Below, piece after piece: positions 21,370 through 28,608 of a stretch of DNA of 40,500 nucleotides (its first letter is position 1; each line of letters starts with the position of its first letter). The notes under the pieces were generated by a model. The model searched no databases and had not been told where the DNA came from. It worked only from the letters and a program-made list of their open reading frames with translations. The stretch lies in assembly GCF_000014805.1 (NCBI RefSeq), contig NC_008570.1, positions 167,501 through 208,000 on the forward strand. Direction: 5' to 3'. A program made the translations under genes and the position numbers. This DNA is from Aeromonas hydrophila subsp. hydrophila ATCC 7966. Its GTDB lineage: Bacteria > Pseudomonadota > Gammaproteobacteria > Enterobacterales > Aeromonadaceae.

Positions 21370-22635
21370 ATGGGCTATCGGCTGCTCTACAACCTGCTGA
21401 TCCACCTGGGGTTGCCGCTGGCATTGCTGGCGCTCTACAAGCCGAAGAAGGGCAAGCCCGGCTTTGGCAAGCGCTGGGCCGAGCACCTGGGGCGGACACC
21501 CGCCACCGGGCAGGAGGCGCCGCTCTGGATCCATGCGGTGAGTGTGGGGGAGACGCTGGCCATCAGCCCCTTCATCCGCGCCCTCAAGGCCGAGCGGCCC
21601 GATCTGCCGATCCTGCTCACCACCACCACCCGCACCGGCGCCGAGCAGGCCGCCAGGCTGGGGGATCTGGTGGAGCACCGCTACGCGCCGCTCGACTACC
21701 CCTGGGCGGTGGCGGCGTTTCTCAATGCCGTCAAACCGCGCGCGCTCTGGGTGATGGAAACCGAACTGTGGCCGAACTGGCTGGCCGCCTGCGAGGAGCG
21801 CCATCTGCCGGTGACCATCATCAATGCCCGCCTCTCGGAGCGATCCTGCCGGCGTTATGGCCGTTTTCAGGGGGCGTTCGACGCCTTGAGCCAGCCACTG
21901 ACCCACCTGCTCTGCCAGCACCAGGACGACGCGGATCGCTTCCATCGGCTGGGGCTGGGGCGCGAGCGGCTGGCGGTGACCGGTTCCATCAAGTTCGACA
22001 TCCAGCTCGATGAGCAGGTGCAGGCCAGGGGCCGCGCCCTGCGCCAACTGCTGGGGGCGGAGCGGCCGGTCTGGATCGCCGCCAGCACCCATCAGGGGGA
22101 AGACGAGCAGGTGCTGGCCGCCTTTGATCGGGTGCTCGCGGCGCAGCCGTCGGCCCTGTTGATCCTGGTACCGCGTCACCCCGAGCGATTCGAGCGGGTG
22201 GCGGCGCTGTGCGCCCCCTACGGCTGCGTGCGGCGTACGGCGGGTGGTGCGGTCGGCGAGCACGACAAGGTTTACCTCGGCGATACCATGGGCGAGCTGC
22301 CGCTGATGCTGGCGGCGGCCGACGTGGCCTTCGTCGGTGGCAGCCTGGTCAAGGTGGGCGGCCACAATCTGCTGGAGCCGGCTGCGCTGGGTAAACCCTG
22401 CCTGAGCGGCCCCGCCTACTTCAATTTCAGCGACATCACCCGCCAGCTGGTGGCCCAGGGTGGCGCCGCCGTGGTGGCCGATGCCGCCGCGCTGGGGGAG
22501 CAGGTGAGTGCGCTGCTGGCCGACGAGAGCCGGCGCCGGGAGATGGGCGAGCAGGCCCGCGCCGTGGTGCTGCGCAACCAGGGGGCGCTGGCGCGCACCT
22601 TGTCTCACTGCCTCGCCAGCCTGGAGAATGACTGA
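21370..22635 (+). CDS. waaA: 3-deoxy-D-manno-octulosonic acid transferase
   Basis: WaaA (KdtA) attaches Kdo to lipid IVA from CMP-Kdo on the cytoplasmic face of the inner membrane. The 421 residues contain an N-terminal membrane-associated helix (LLYNLLIHLGLPLALLALY), the catalytic GETLAISPFIRAL segment, METELWPNW, TGSIKFD, and the CMP-Kdo-site GGSLVKVGGHNLLEPAALGKP. The ATG at 21370 follows GGGGAG and lies one base after the waaF stop; an in-frame GTG-type start upstream would overlap waaF. Gene order near coaD resembles E. coli. Confidence 0.97.
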   Translation: MGYRLLYNLLIHLGLPLALLALYKPKKGKPGFGKRWAEHLGRTPATGQEAPLWIHAVSVGETLAISPFIRALKAERPDLPILLTTTTRTGAEQAARLGDLVEHRYAPLDYPWAVAAFLNAVKPRALWVMETELWPNWLAACEERHLPVTIINARLSERSCRRYGRFQGAFDALSQPLTHLLCQHQDDADRFHRLGLGRERLAVTGSIKFDIQLDEQVQARGRALRQLLGAERPVWIAASTHQGEDEQVLAAFDRVLAAQPSALLILVPRHPERFERVAALCAPYGCVRRTAGGAVGEHDKVYLGDTMGELPLMLAAADVAFVGGSLVKVGGHNLLEPAALGKPCLSGPAYFNFSDITRQLVAQGGAAVVADAAALGEQVSALLADESRRREMGEQARAVVLRNQGALARTLSHCLASLEND

Positions 22636-22653
22636 AGCCGGGCAGACGGATAT

Positions 22654-22687
22654 AAAAAAACGGAGCGCATGGCGCTCCGTTTTTTTA
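22654..22687. terminator. Bidirectional terminator between waaA and the PTS operon
   Basis: A run, ACGGAGCGC, loop ATG, GCGCTCCGT, T run of seven. Symmetric, so it serves both the waaFA transcript and the minus-strand PTS transcript. Confidence 0.93.
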
Positions 22688-22705
22688 TGTCGTGCGGGCT
22701 GAGGG

Positions 22706-23962
22706 TTAGCGCACGATCAGGCCGAGCAGGATCCCTACCACGCCGAAGTCGGCATCGCTGAAGGTGGTGTTGGCAAAGCCGAGATCCCCCAGCACCGGCA
22801 GCAGGAACACCGGCAGGAAGGTGATCAGCAGGCCGTTGGCGAAGGCCCCCAGCAGGGCGCCACGACGGCCGCCGGTGGCATTGCCGAACACCCCGGCCGC
22901 CGCGCCGACGAAGAAGTGCGGCACCACCCCCGGAATGATGACGGTGAGCCCCAGCAGGTAGAGCAGCACCATGCCCACCAGACCGGCGGCAAAGCTCGAC
23001 AGGAAGCCGATCAGCACCGCATTGGGGGCGTAGGGGAAGACGATGGGGCAGTCCAGCGCCGGCTTGGCGTTGGGCACCAGCTTGTCGGAGATCCCCTTGA
23101 AGGCTGGCACGATTTCGGCGATGACCATCCGTACCCCCTGCAGGATCACGTAGACCCCGGCGGCGAAGGTGATGGACTGCATCAGGGAGAACATGAACCA
23201 GTGCTTGCCCTTGGCGACGCTGGCGACGAACTCGGGCCCGGCGAAGGCGGAGGTGATGAGGAAGATGATGCCCATGGTGAAGGAGATGGCCACCGGGGTA
23301 TCGCGCAGGAACAGCAGGCTCTTGGGCACCTGCACCTCTTCGCTGCTGTGGGCCTTGTTGCCGAACTTGGCGCCGATCCAGCCGGCCAGCACGTAGGAGC
23401 AGGTGGAGAAGTGGCCGAGTGCCACGTCATCGGAGCCGGTGATCTGCTTCATGTAGGGGTGGGCGAGGGCCGGGAACAGCACCATGGTCACGCCGACTAC
23501 CAGGCTGCCCACCGCGATGAGCGGGATGCCGCTCATGCCACCGGCGGAGAGGATGGCTGCCACCATCATCGACATGAACAGGGTGTGGTGACCGGTCAGG
23601 AAGATGAATTTCCACGGGGTGAGCCGGGCGATCAGGATGTTCACCAGCATGGCGAAGAACATGATCATCGCCATCTCCTTGCCGAACGACTGCTGGGCGA
23701 TGGAGACGATGGCCTCGTTGTTGGGCACTACCCCCTTGATGCCGAAGGCGTGCTGGAAGATGGTGGCGAAGTCGCCGAGGGAGTTCACCACCAGGGTGGC
23801 GCCGGCCCCCAGGATGACGAAGCCCATGATGGTCTTGACCGTGCCCTTGATGCACTCGGTCACCGGTTTCTTCTGGGCGATCAGGCCGATGAGGGCGATG
23901 AGGCCAACCAGCACAGCCGGCTCCGACAGCACGTCAAACATCAGAAAATTGAAAAATTCCAT
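22706..23962 (-). CDS. PTS EIIC membrane component, UlaA/SgaT family
   Basis: A 418-residue polytopic protein of the ascorbate-type PTS permease family, with about ten hydrophobic segments and conserved loops LTGHHTLFMSMMVAA and HPYMKQITGSDDVALGHF. In the family, EIIC moves an L-ascorbate-like substrate while EIIB phosphorylates it. The substrate here is not proven, because the ascorbate catabolic genes are absent from the window. The ATG at 23962 is chosen for its TTGGAG site six bases upstream; a TTG at 23974 is less likely. It is last in the EIIA-EIIB-EIIC operon. Confidence 0.92.
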   Translation of the reverse strand: MEFFNFLMFDVLSEPAVLVGLIALIGLIAQKKPVTECIKGTVKTIMGFVILGAGATLVVNSLGDFATIFQHAFGIKGVVPNNEAIVSIAQQSFGKEMAMIMFFAMLVNILIARLTPWKFIFLTGHHTLFMSMMVAAILSAGGMSGIPLIAVGSLVVGVTMVLFPALAHPYMKQITGSDDVALGHFSTCSYVLAGWIGAKFGNKAHSSEEVQVPKSLLFLRDTPVAISFTMGIIFLITSAFAGPEFVASVAKGKHWFMFSLMQSITFAAGVYVILQGVRMVIAEIVPAFKGISDKLVPNAKPALDCPIVFPYAPNAVLIGFLSSFAAGLVGMVLLYLLGLTVIIPGVVPHFFVGAAAGVFGNATGGRRGALLGAFANGLLITFLPVFLLPVLGDLGFANTTFSDADFGVVGILLGLIVR

Positions 23963-24022
23963 GGTCAGCTCCAAGCAGATGGAAGCGGCGGCTCACCGGC
24001 CGCCCAGACAGTCGCAAAGGGG

Positions 24023-24310
24023 TTAGAGTGCGCCCAGCTCACGCAGGGCGATGGCGAGTTTTTCTTTCATGGCGGCCTTGTCGACCATGTTGTCCAGCGA
24101 TACCAGCCGGCCGTCGACGCCCATGCTGACCAGCTGTTCGGCGATGTCGCGGGTGGCGACAAAGATCTCGGCGCGCTCGCTGCCGGCGGAGGCGAGATCC
24201 CGGTGATCCACTTCGGCCGTCACGGCCAGCTCCTTGAGAATGCTCTTGATGCTCATCTCCATCATCAGGCTGGTGCCCAGGCCGTGTCCGCATACAACCA
24301 GAATCTTCAT
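24023..24310 (-). CDS. PTS EIIB component, UlaB family
   Basis: A 95-residue cytoplasmic protein with the phospho-acceptor loop VVCGHGLGTSLMM; Cys7 is the expected phosphorylation site. It takes the phosphoryl group from EIIA and gives it to the sugar entering through EIIC. The ATG at 24310 has AGAGGAA upstream and is the first codon that gives the family length. It lies 32 bases after the EIIA gene and 60 bases before EIIC on the same strand. Confidence 0.92.
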   Translation of the reverse strand: MKILVVCGHGLGTSLMMEMSIKSILKELAVTAEVDHRDLASAGSERAEIFVATRDIAEQLVSMGVDGRLVSLDNMVDKAAMKEKLAIALRELGAL

Positions 24311-24342
24311 GTGCTCTTCCTCTGTCGGGCGCAGGGCGCCAC

Positions 24343-24786
24343 TCAATAACGCGCCAGGATGCGCAAGATGTCGTCTTTGCTGGTGGCCGCCATGATGGCC
24401 GCCACGTCTTCTTCATTCATGAACAGCTCGGCCAGCTGGGCGATGGTCTCCACGTGGGAGTTGCTGTCGCTGGCGGCCAGGGTGACCAGCAGCCGGACCG
24501 GGTCGTTGCCCTCGGAGCCGAAATTGACCCCCTCCTTCAGCACGGTCAGCGCCAGTCCCAGCCGGTTGACGCCGTCTTCCGGGCGGGCGTGGGGCATGGC
24601 CAGGCCCGGGCCCAGCACGTAGTAGGGGCCGAGCTCTTCGTGGGAGCGATAGAGCGCCGCCACATAGGAGGGTTCGATGGTGCCGTTGGCCAGCAGGGGG
24701 GCGGTGGCCAGCTCGATGGCGTGACGCCAGTCGCGGGCACCCGCTTCGATGGAAATGACCTCCTCGGTCAGCAATTGGGTCAGCAT
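24343..24786 (-). CDS. PTS EIIA component, UlaC/mannitol-fructose type
   Basis: A 147-residue EIIA of the fructose/mannitol superfamily. The active-site segment GPGLAMPHARPEDGV carries His66, the residue expected to be phosphorylated by HPr. It is the first gene of the minus-strand PTS operon, whose upstream region holds repeated LacI-type operators and a possible CRP site. EIIA genes of ascorbate systems have the same size and motif, in keeping with the UlaA- and UlaB-like neighbours. Confidence 0.92.
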   Translation of the reverse strand: MLTQLLTEEVISIEAGARDWRHAIELATAPLLANGTIEPSYVAALYRSHEELGPYYVLGPGLAMPHARPEDGVNRLGLALTVLKEGVNFGSEGNDPVRLLVTLAASDSNSHVETIAQLAELFMNEEDVAAIMAATSKDDILRILARY

Positions 24787-24843
24787 GGCAATGTCCGGGC
24801 TGGATAAGATGGCGCCAATCTAGCGATCTTGCCGGCTGATAAC

Positions 24844-24859
24844 TGTGAGCCTGATCGCG
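24844..24859. promoter_or_regulatory. Possible CRP site upstream of the PTS operon
   Basis: TGTGA-GCCTGA-TCGCG: a perfect left half-site and three of five bases in the right half, with AA flanks. It lies about 60-75 bases before the EIIA ATG, next to the operators, where catabolite activation of a PTS gene would be expected. Tentative. Confidence 0.35.
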
Positions 24860-24862
24860 AAA

Positions 24863-24910
24863 GTTAGCGCTACCAGATAGCGCTAACATCGATCTGTGAT
24901 AGCGCTATCA
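24863..24910. promoter_or_regulatory. Three LacI-type operators in the PTS/regulator gap
   Basis: The palindrome TAGCGCTA occurs three times in 43 bases: 24865-24872, 24878-24885 and 24900-24907. The first two form a perfect inverted repeat GTTAGCGCTA-ccaga-TAGCGCTAAC (24863-24887). The third is the core of a 14-base palindrome TGATAGCGCTATCA (24897-24910). A central CG within a palindrome is typical of LacI-family sites. Binding by the adjacent LacI-family regulator is inference from position. Confidence 0.75.
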
Positions 24911-25038
24911 TTTCTTTCACGGAAGGGATTCATCTTGCCCCTTCTCTGGCTCAAAGGAGGTAAAATCCGGTTTGAGCAAATAGTCAGTGCCGCGCTTTTG
25001 CCTTAAAGTGAGCACCCGTATGCCGAGGAAGGGAAAGG

Positions 25039-26061
25039 ATGTCAGAAGCGAAGAAACGCCGTAGCACGGGTCGGGTGACCCTCAACGATGTGGCCCAGCT
25101 GGCCGGCGTGGGGGCCATGACGGTGTCGCGCGCCCTGCGCACCCCCGAGCTGGTGTCCGACAAGATGCGCGAGCGCATCGAGGCGGCGGTGGACGAACTC
25201 GGCTATATCCCCAATCGGGCGGCGGGGGCGCTGGCGTCCGCCACTTCCCAGACCATAGTGGTGATCGTGCCCAGCCTGACCGAGTGTGGCTGCGGCGAGG
25301 TGATCGCCGGGCTGCAGCAGACGCTGCGGGGCGAGGGTTACCAGATCATGCTGGGGGATGCCCAGCACCTCAAACAGCAGGAGGAGAGCCTGCTGACCAG
25401 TTTTTTGCAGCACAATCCGGCGGCCGTGGTGCTGTTTGGCAGCGATCCCGGCGAGACCATCCGCCAGCGGCTGCAGGCGGCCCGCCTGCCGGTGGTGGAG
25501 GTGGGGGCCATGGCCCGCAGCCCCATCGACATGAACGTCGGGGTCTCCAACTTCGATGCCGGCTACCAGCTGACCCGCCACCTGATCGAGCGCGGCTACC
25601 GCAATATCGGCTTTCTCTGCGCCCGCCAGGAGCAGTGGATGCTGCAGCAGCGCATGCAGGGCTGGCAGAAGGCGCTGCTGGACAACTACCTCTCCCCCGA
25701 CGCCATCATCAACACCTCGGAGCGGCCCAGCTTCAGCACGGGAGCGGCCATGCTGGGGGAGTTTCTGCTGCGCTGGCCCGAACTGGATGCGCTGGTCTGC
25801 GTCAACGACGAGCTGGCGGCCGGGGTACTGTTCGAATGCCAGCGTCGCCACCTGAACGTGCCGGGCAAGCTCGCCATCGCCGGTTTCGACGATCTGGACG
25901 TGGCGCGGGCCTGCTATCCGGCCCTCACCTCGGTCCGCATCCCCTATCAGCGGATGGGAGAGGAGGCCGCCGATCTCATCCTGCGTCAGCTGGTCGGTGA
26001 ACCCGTCATGGGCTCGGCGCTGACCCTCGATTTCCAGCTGCAGAAGCGGCAAAGCAGCTGA
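25039..26061 (+). CDS. LacI-family transcriptional regulator (GntR-like clade)
   Basis: A 340-residue LacI-family repressor: N-terminal helix-turn-helix and hinge (residues about 13-65; LNDVAQLAGVGAMTVSRAL, then LGYIPNRAAGALAS) and a periplasmic-binding-like effector domain. The hinge region and VPSLTE segment resemble the gluconate repressor GntR of E. coli (LacI family), so a sugar acid could be the effector; this is a guess. It is divergent from the PTS operon with the operator array between, which implies local control and autoregulation. GAGGAAGGGAAAGG precedes the ATG. The acuI-like gene follows after 29 bases. Confidence 0.92.
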   Translation: MSEAKKRRSTGRVTLNDVAQLAGVGAMTVSRALRTPELVSDKMRERIEAAVDELGYIPNRAAGALASATSQTIVVIVPSLTECGCGEVIAGLQQTLRGEGYQIMLGDAQHLKQQEESLLTSFLQHNPAAVVLFGSDPGETIRQRLQAARLPVVEVGAMARSPIDMNVGVSNFDAGYQLTRHLIERGYRNIGFLCARQEQWMLQQRMQGWQKALLDNYLSPDAIINTSERPSFSTGAAMLGEFLLRWPELDALVCVNDELAAGVLFECQRRHLNVPGKLAIAGFDDLDVARACYPALTSVRIPYQRMGEEAADLILRQLVGEPVMGSALTLDFQLQKRQSS

Positions 26062-26090
26062 CCCCTTTCACACTCATCAAAGAGGCAACC

Positions 26091-27071
26091 ATGTTCAAGG
26101 CTCTGTTACTGGAAAACCAAGACGGCAAGACGGTGCCGACCCTGACCCGGCTGGACGAGAGCCAGCTGCCGGCCGGCGAGGTACGGGTGGCGGTGAGCTA
26201 CAGCTCCCTCAACTACAAGGACGGGCTGGCCATCACCGGCAAGGGCAAGATAGTGCGCCAGTGGCCGCTGGTGCCCGGCATCGACTTCGCCGGCACCGTG
26301 CTCGAATCTGCCGACGACCGCTATCAGCCGGGCGACAAGGTGGTGCTGACTGGCTGGGGCGTGGGGGAAGGTCACTGGGGCGGCATGGCCGAACAGGCGC
26401 GGGTCAAGGCCGACTGGCTGGTGCCGCTGCCGGCCGGGCTGGATGAGCGCCAGGCCATGTGCATCGGCACCGCCGGTCTGACCGCCATGCTCTGCGTGCT
26501 GGCGCTGGAAGAGGCGGGGGTGACTCCGCAGAGCGGCGAGATCCTGGTGACCGGCGCCGCCGGCGGGGTGGGTTCCACCGCCGTCGCCTTGCTGGCCGCG
26601 CTGGGTTATCAGGTGGCGGCCCTGACCGGCCGTCCAGAGGCGCAGGGCGAGCTGCTGACTGCGCTCGGCGCCAGTCGCATCGTGCCGCGCAGCGAGCTGC
26701 TGGAGCCCGCCAAGCCGCTGGAGAAGCAGCTGTGGGCCGGGGCGGTCGATACCGTCGGCAGTCAGGTGCTGGCCAAGTTGCTGGCCCAGATGAACTACGG
26801 CGGCGCCGTGGCGGCCTGCGGGCTGGCGGGTGGCTTCGATCTGCCCACCAGCGTGATGCCCTTCATCCTGCGCAACGTGCGGTTGCAGGGGGTCGATTCG
26901 GTGATGTGCCCGCTGGCGCGCCGCCAACTGGCGTGGCAGCGACTGGCGCGGGATCTGCCCGCCAGTTTCTTTGCGCAGGCGGTCACCGAGATCGGGCTGG
27001 AGCAGGTGGCGGAGGCCGCCGAAGCCATCACCCAAGGGCAAATCGCGGGGCGCACCCTGGTCAAACTTTGA
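26091..27071 (+). CDS. AcuI/YhdH-family NADPH-dependent acryloyl-CoA reductase / quinone oxidoreductase-like protein
   Basis: A 326-residue medium-chain dehydrogenase/reductase without zinc ligands. Visible marks are the YSSLNYKDGLAITGKGK N-terminal motif of the YhdH/AcuI group, GIDFAGTV, and the NADPH-binding GAAGGVGSTAVALLAALGY. AcuI reduces acryloyl-CoA to propionyl-CoA and protects against this toxic intermediate. It starts 29 bases after the LacI-type regulator with an AGAGG site, so it may be cotranscribed with it, but a functional link to the PTS is not evident. Confidence 0.88.
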   Translation: MFKALLLENQDGKTVPTLTRLDESQLPAGEVRVAVSYSSLNYKDGLAITGKGKIVRQWPLVPGIDFAGTVLESADDRYQPGDKVVLTGWGVGEGHWGGMAEQARVKADWLVPLPAGLDERQAMCIGTAGLTAMLCVLALEEAGVTPQSGEILVTGAAGGVGSTAVALLAALGYQVAALTGRPEAQGELLTALGASRIVPRSELLEPAKPLEKQLWAGAVDTVGSQVLAKLLAQMNYGGAVAACGLAGGFDLPTSVMPFILRNVRLQGVDSVMCPLARRQLAWQRLARDLPASFFAQAVTEIGLEQVAEAAEAITQGQIAGRTLVKL

Positions 27072-27101
27072 TCCAGCCCTGACTGGCGAGCCCCATTTTT
27101 C

Positions 27102-27133
27102 TGGATAGACTTTGAGTGCGGGTGCACTATCCA
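27102..27133 (+). promoter_or_regulatory. Inverted repeat in the leader of the acidic microprotein gene
   Basis: TGGATAG (27102-27108) pairs with CTATCCA (27127-27133), and nested inside is AGTGC-GGGT-GCACT. The right arm ends at the first base of the AAGGAG ribosome site (27133-27138). It could be a translation-control hairpin or a dyad operator. Confidence 0.4.
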
Positions 27134-27145
27134 AGGAGAATGAGC

Positions 27146-27265
27146 ATGGGTGGACACAAGCCGGATTACGATCTCGATGACGATTGGGAGCCGGAATCCT
27201 GGGAAGAAGAGCTGGATGAATGGGAAGACGAGAGCTGGCAGGATGATGACCCTCTCGACGACTAG
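27146..27265 (+). CDS. Acidic, Trp-rich microprotein (39 aa), unknown
   Basis: Residues 7-39 are dominated by Asp and Glu (20 of 39 in all), with four Trp at positions 14, 19, 26 and 31 and only one Lys. No signal peptide or membrane helix. I do not recognise it; the charge pattern could mimic nucleic acid or bind a basic partner, which is speculation. The ATG at 27146 is preferred because AAGGAG (27133-27138) is seven bases upstream; an ATG at 27140 is too close. A textbook terminator follows 19 bases after the stop. Ribosome site plus own terminator make it a credible gene. Confidence 0.75.
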   Translation: MGGHKPDYDLDDDWEPESWEEELDEWEDESWQDDDPLDD

Positions 27266-27284
27266 TAATCCGCGTATTGAATAC

Positions 27285-27315
27285 ACAGGCGGGCCTCGGG
27301 CCCGCCTGTTTTTTT
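27285..27315 (+). terminator. Terminator of the acidic microprotein gene
   Basis: ACAGGCGGGC, five-base loop, GCCCGCCTGT, then a seven-base T run. Confidence 0.93.
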
Positions 27316-27403
27316 GGGCGGCTCACAGGAATGGGGAGAGGTGCTTGGAGGGGGCTGCGGCTCTGGCTAGAATGAACTGCCCAAACGACACTCAAGGATG
27401 ATT

Positions 27404-27739
27404 ATGCGACTCTCGGTGATAGTGTTTGCCGTTCTGCTCGGGGGCTGCGCCTCCCATTCGGACGATCCGTGCGAGAAGGTGTGGAGCGAGGTGGGGGAGG
27501 CCGATGGCAAGCTGGGCTTTACCGCCGAGCGGGTCGAGTTTCATCAGGCCCAGTGCGGTGAGAAGGTGGATGCCGAGCTGTGGAAACAGGGGCATCAGAA
27601 GGGACTGGCCTGGTATTGCCGGCCGGAGCACCTCTATCTGGCGGGCCGTTCCGGTGGCGAGTATCGCGGGGTTTGCCCCAATGACGTCCAGGCGCGCCGG
27701 CTGTTCGAGCAGGGCCGCCAGGGCTGGACCGATCAATAG
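27404..27739 (+). CDS. DUF2799-like lipoprotein
   Basis: A 111-residue lipoprotein: signal MRLSVIVFAVLLGGCAS with lipobox LGGC, so Cys15 should be lipidated and the protein anchored in a membrane facing the periplasm. The mature part has four further Cys and the pattern WYCRPEHLYLAGRSGGEYRGVC that I associate with DUF2799. Function unknown. The ATG at 27404 is chosen over 27398 because AAGGA (27394-27398) needs that spacing. It converges on the small Cys protein gene with a 13-base gap. Confidence 0.82.
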   Translation: MRLSVIVFAVLLGGCASHSDDPCEKVWSEVGEADGKLGFTAERVEFHQAQCGEKVDAELWKQGHQKGLAWYCRPEHLYLAGRSGGEYRGVCPNDVQARRLFEQGRQGWTDQ

Positions 27740-27752
27740 CCGGGCCGGCGGC

Positions 27753-27971
27753 TCAGACTTCTTTCTCTTTCAACCGCAGCGGCTGACACAGATAGCTCTT
27801 GTCGTTGGCGCTGCGGGCACACTTGCCACAGACGAACTTGGGTTTGCGCACGATTTTGCGCAGGGTCTTGAGATCGGCCGGGATCTCGCTGCGACGCCAT
27901 TCACACAGGGTCTTGTTGCCCATCTCGACTACCTCGACAACTCGGTGGGCCCTAGTGTAATCAATTTTCAT
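27753..27971 (-). CDS. Small four-cysteine protein (72 aa), possible zinc ribbon
   Basis: I do not recognise this protein. Cys23, Cys48, Cys51 and Cys62 (VCGKC and SYLC segments) could hold a zinc ion; the chain is basic (KTLRKIVRKPKF), which would suit nucleic acid binding. The ATG at 27971 has a weak ribosome site; an alternative ATG at 27923 (MGNKTLCEW) has GAGG eight bases upstream and keeps all four Cys. It follows the FliL-like gene's terminator on the same strand, so it probably has its own transcript or relies on readthrough. Confidence 0.65.
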   Translation of the reverse strand: MKIDYTRAHRVVEVVEMGNKTLCEWRRSEIPADLKTLRKIVRKPKFVCGKCARSANDKSYLCQPLRLKEKEV

Positions 27972-27982
27972 TTCTAAAACAG

Positions 27983-28015
27983 CGAGCGGGCCAGGATGAT
28001 CTCGTGGCCCGCTCG
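27983..28015 (-). terminator. Terminator of the FliL-like gene
   Basis: CGAGCGGGCCA and its exact complement flank an 11-base loop; on the minus strand CTGTTTTAG follows. The T stretch overlaps the start region of the four-cysteine gene. Confidence 0.7.
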
Positions 28016-28028
28016 TGGTGACGGGAGA

Positions 28029-28463
28029 TTACTGATAGAGGAACTTGGTAAAGATCAGCTCGCGCACCGCCTTCTTGCCGGTCTCCTTCACCAGCAGCTC
28101 ATTGGCCCGGGTCTGGCACTCTTTGCGCAGGTCTTCGCGGCTGACCAGCGACTTGATCTGGTCGGCACTCTTGCTGCCCATCAGCCGGATGATGGCGTCA
28201 CGAATGAGGGGGTCATGCTGCTCCAGCAGCTTGAGGTCGGCCTCGTTCTCGGCCATCAGCTCCACCGTCACCCGGACGTAGCCGAGGGTTTTGCCATCGC
28301 TCAGGTAGTTGGTGATGATGTCGGGATCCAGCAGGTGATAGAAGAAACCCGGCTTGGCGGCGGCAGCTTCCCCTTCTGCAGGGGCTTCCCCCCCTTCGGA
28401 GGCATAGGCCTGAAGTGCACCGCAGCTTAGCAACAACACCAGCAGAAATTTGAATAGCTTCAT
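28029..28463 (-). CDS. FliL-family secreted protein
   Basis: A 144-residue protein with an N-terminal hydrophobic segment that looks like a cleavable signal (FLLVLLLSCGALQAYAS), an Ala/Glu/Gly linker, then a FliL-like domain (TLGYVRVTVELMAENEADLKLLEQHDPLIRDAII in overall pattern) ending LIFTKFLYQ. True FliL is an inner-membrane stator-associated protein of the flagellum with a retained anchor. No flagellar gene is near, so this is probably a FliL-like paralogue of unknown role. It is divergent from ubiC. Confidence 0.78.
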   Translation of the reverse strand: MKLFKFLLVLLLSCGALQAYASEGGEAPAEGEAAAAKPGFFYHLLDPDIITNYLSDGKTLGYVRVTVELMAENEADLKLLEQHDPLIRDAIIRLMGSKSADQIKSLVSREDLRKECQTRANELLVKETGKKAVRELIFTKFLYQ

Positions 28464-28533
28464 AGGGATGGCTCATCAGCAAGAGATACCCCATTTTTGA
28501 TGCTGCCATCGGGGCCGTCAAGCACGGATGTTC

Positions 28534-28562
28534 TTACAATTCTCGATTGATTTACGGATAAT
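28534..28562 (+). promoter_or_regulatory. Candidate ubiC-ubiA promoter
   Basis: TTACAA (28534-28539), 17-base spacer, GATAAT (28557-28562), about 45 bases before the ubiC start codon. Confidence 0.55.
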
Positions 28563-28608
28563 AAACCGGATTTTAACCTGATAACGGAAATCTCCGGATG
28601 GTGAAGCT

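Noticed and set aside
22916..24349. 477-codon antisense frame over the PTS operon
   Set aside because: Composition (Asp, Gly, His, Gln) and complete overlap with three clear PTS genes mark it as a shadow.
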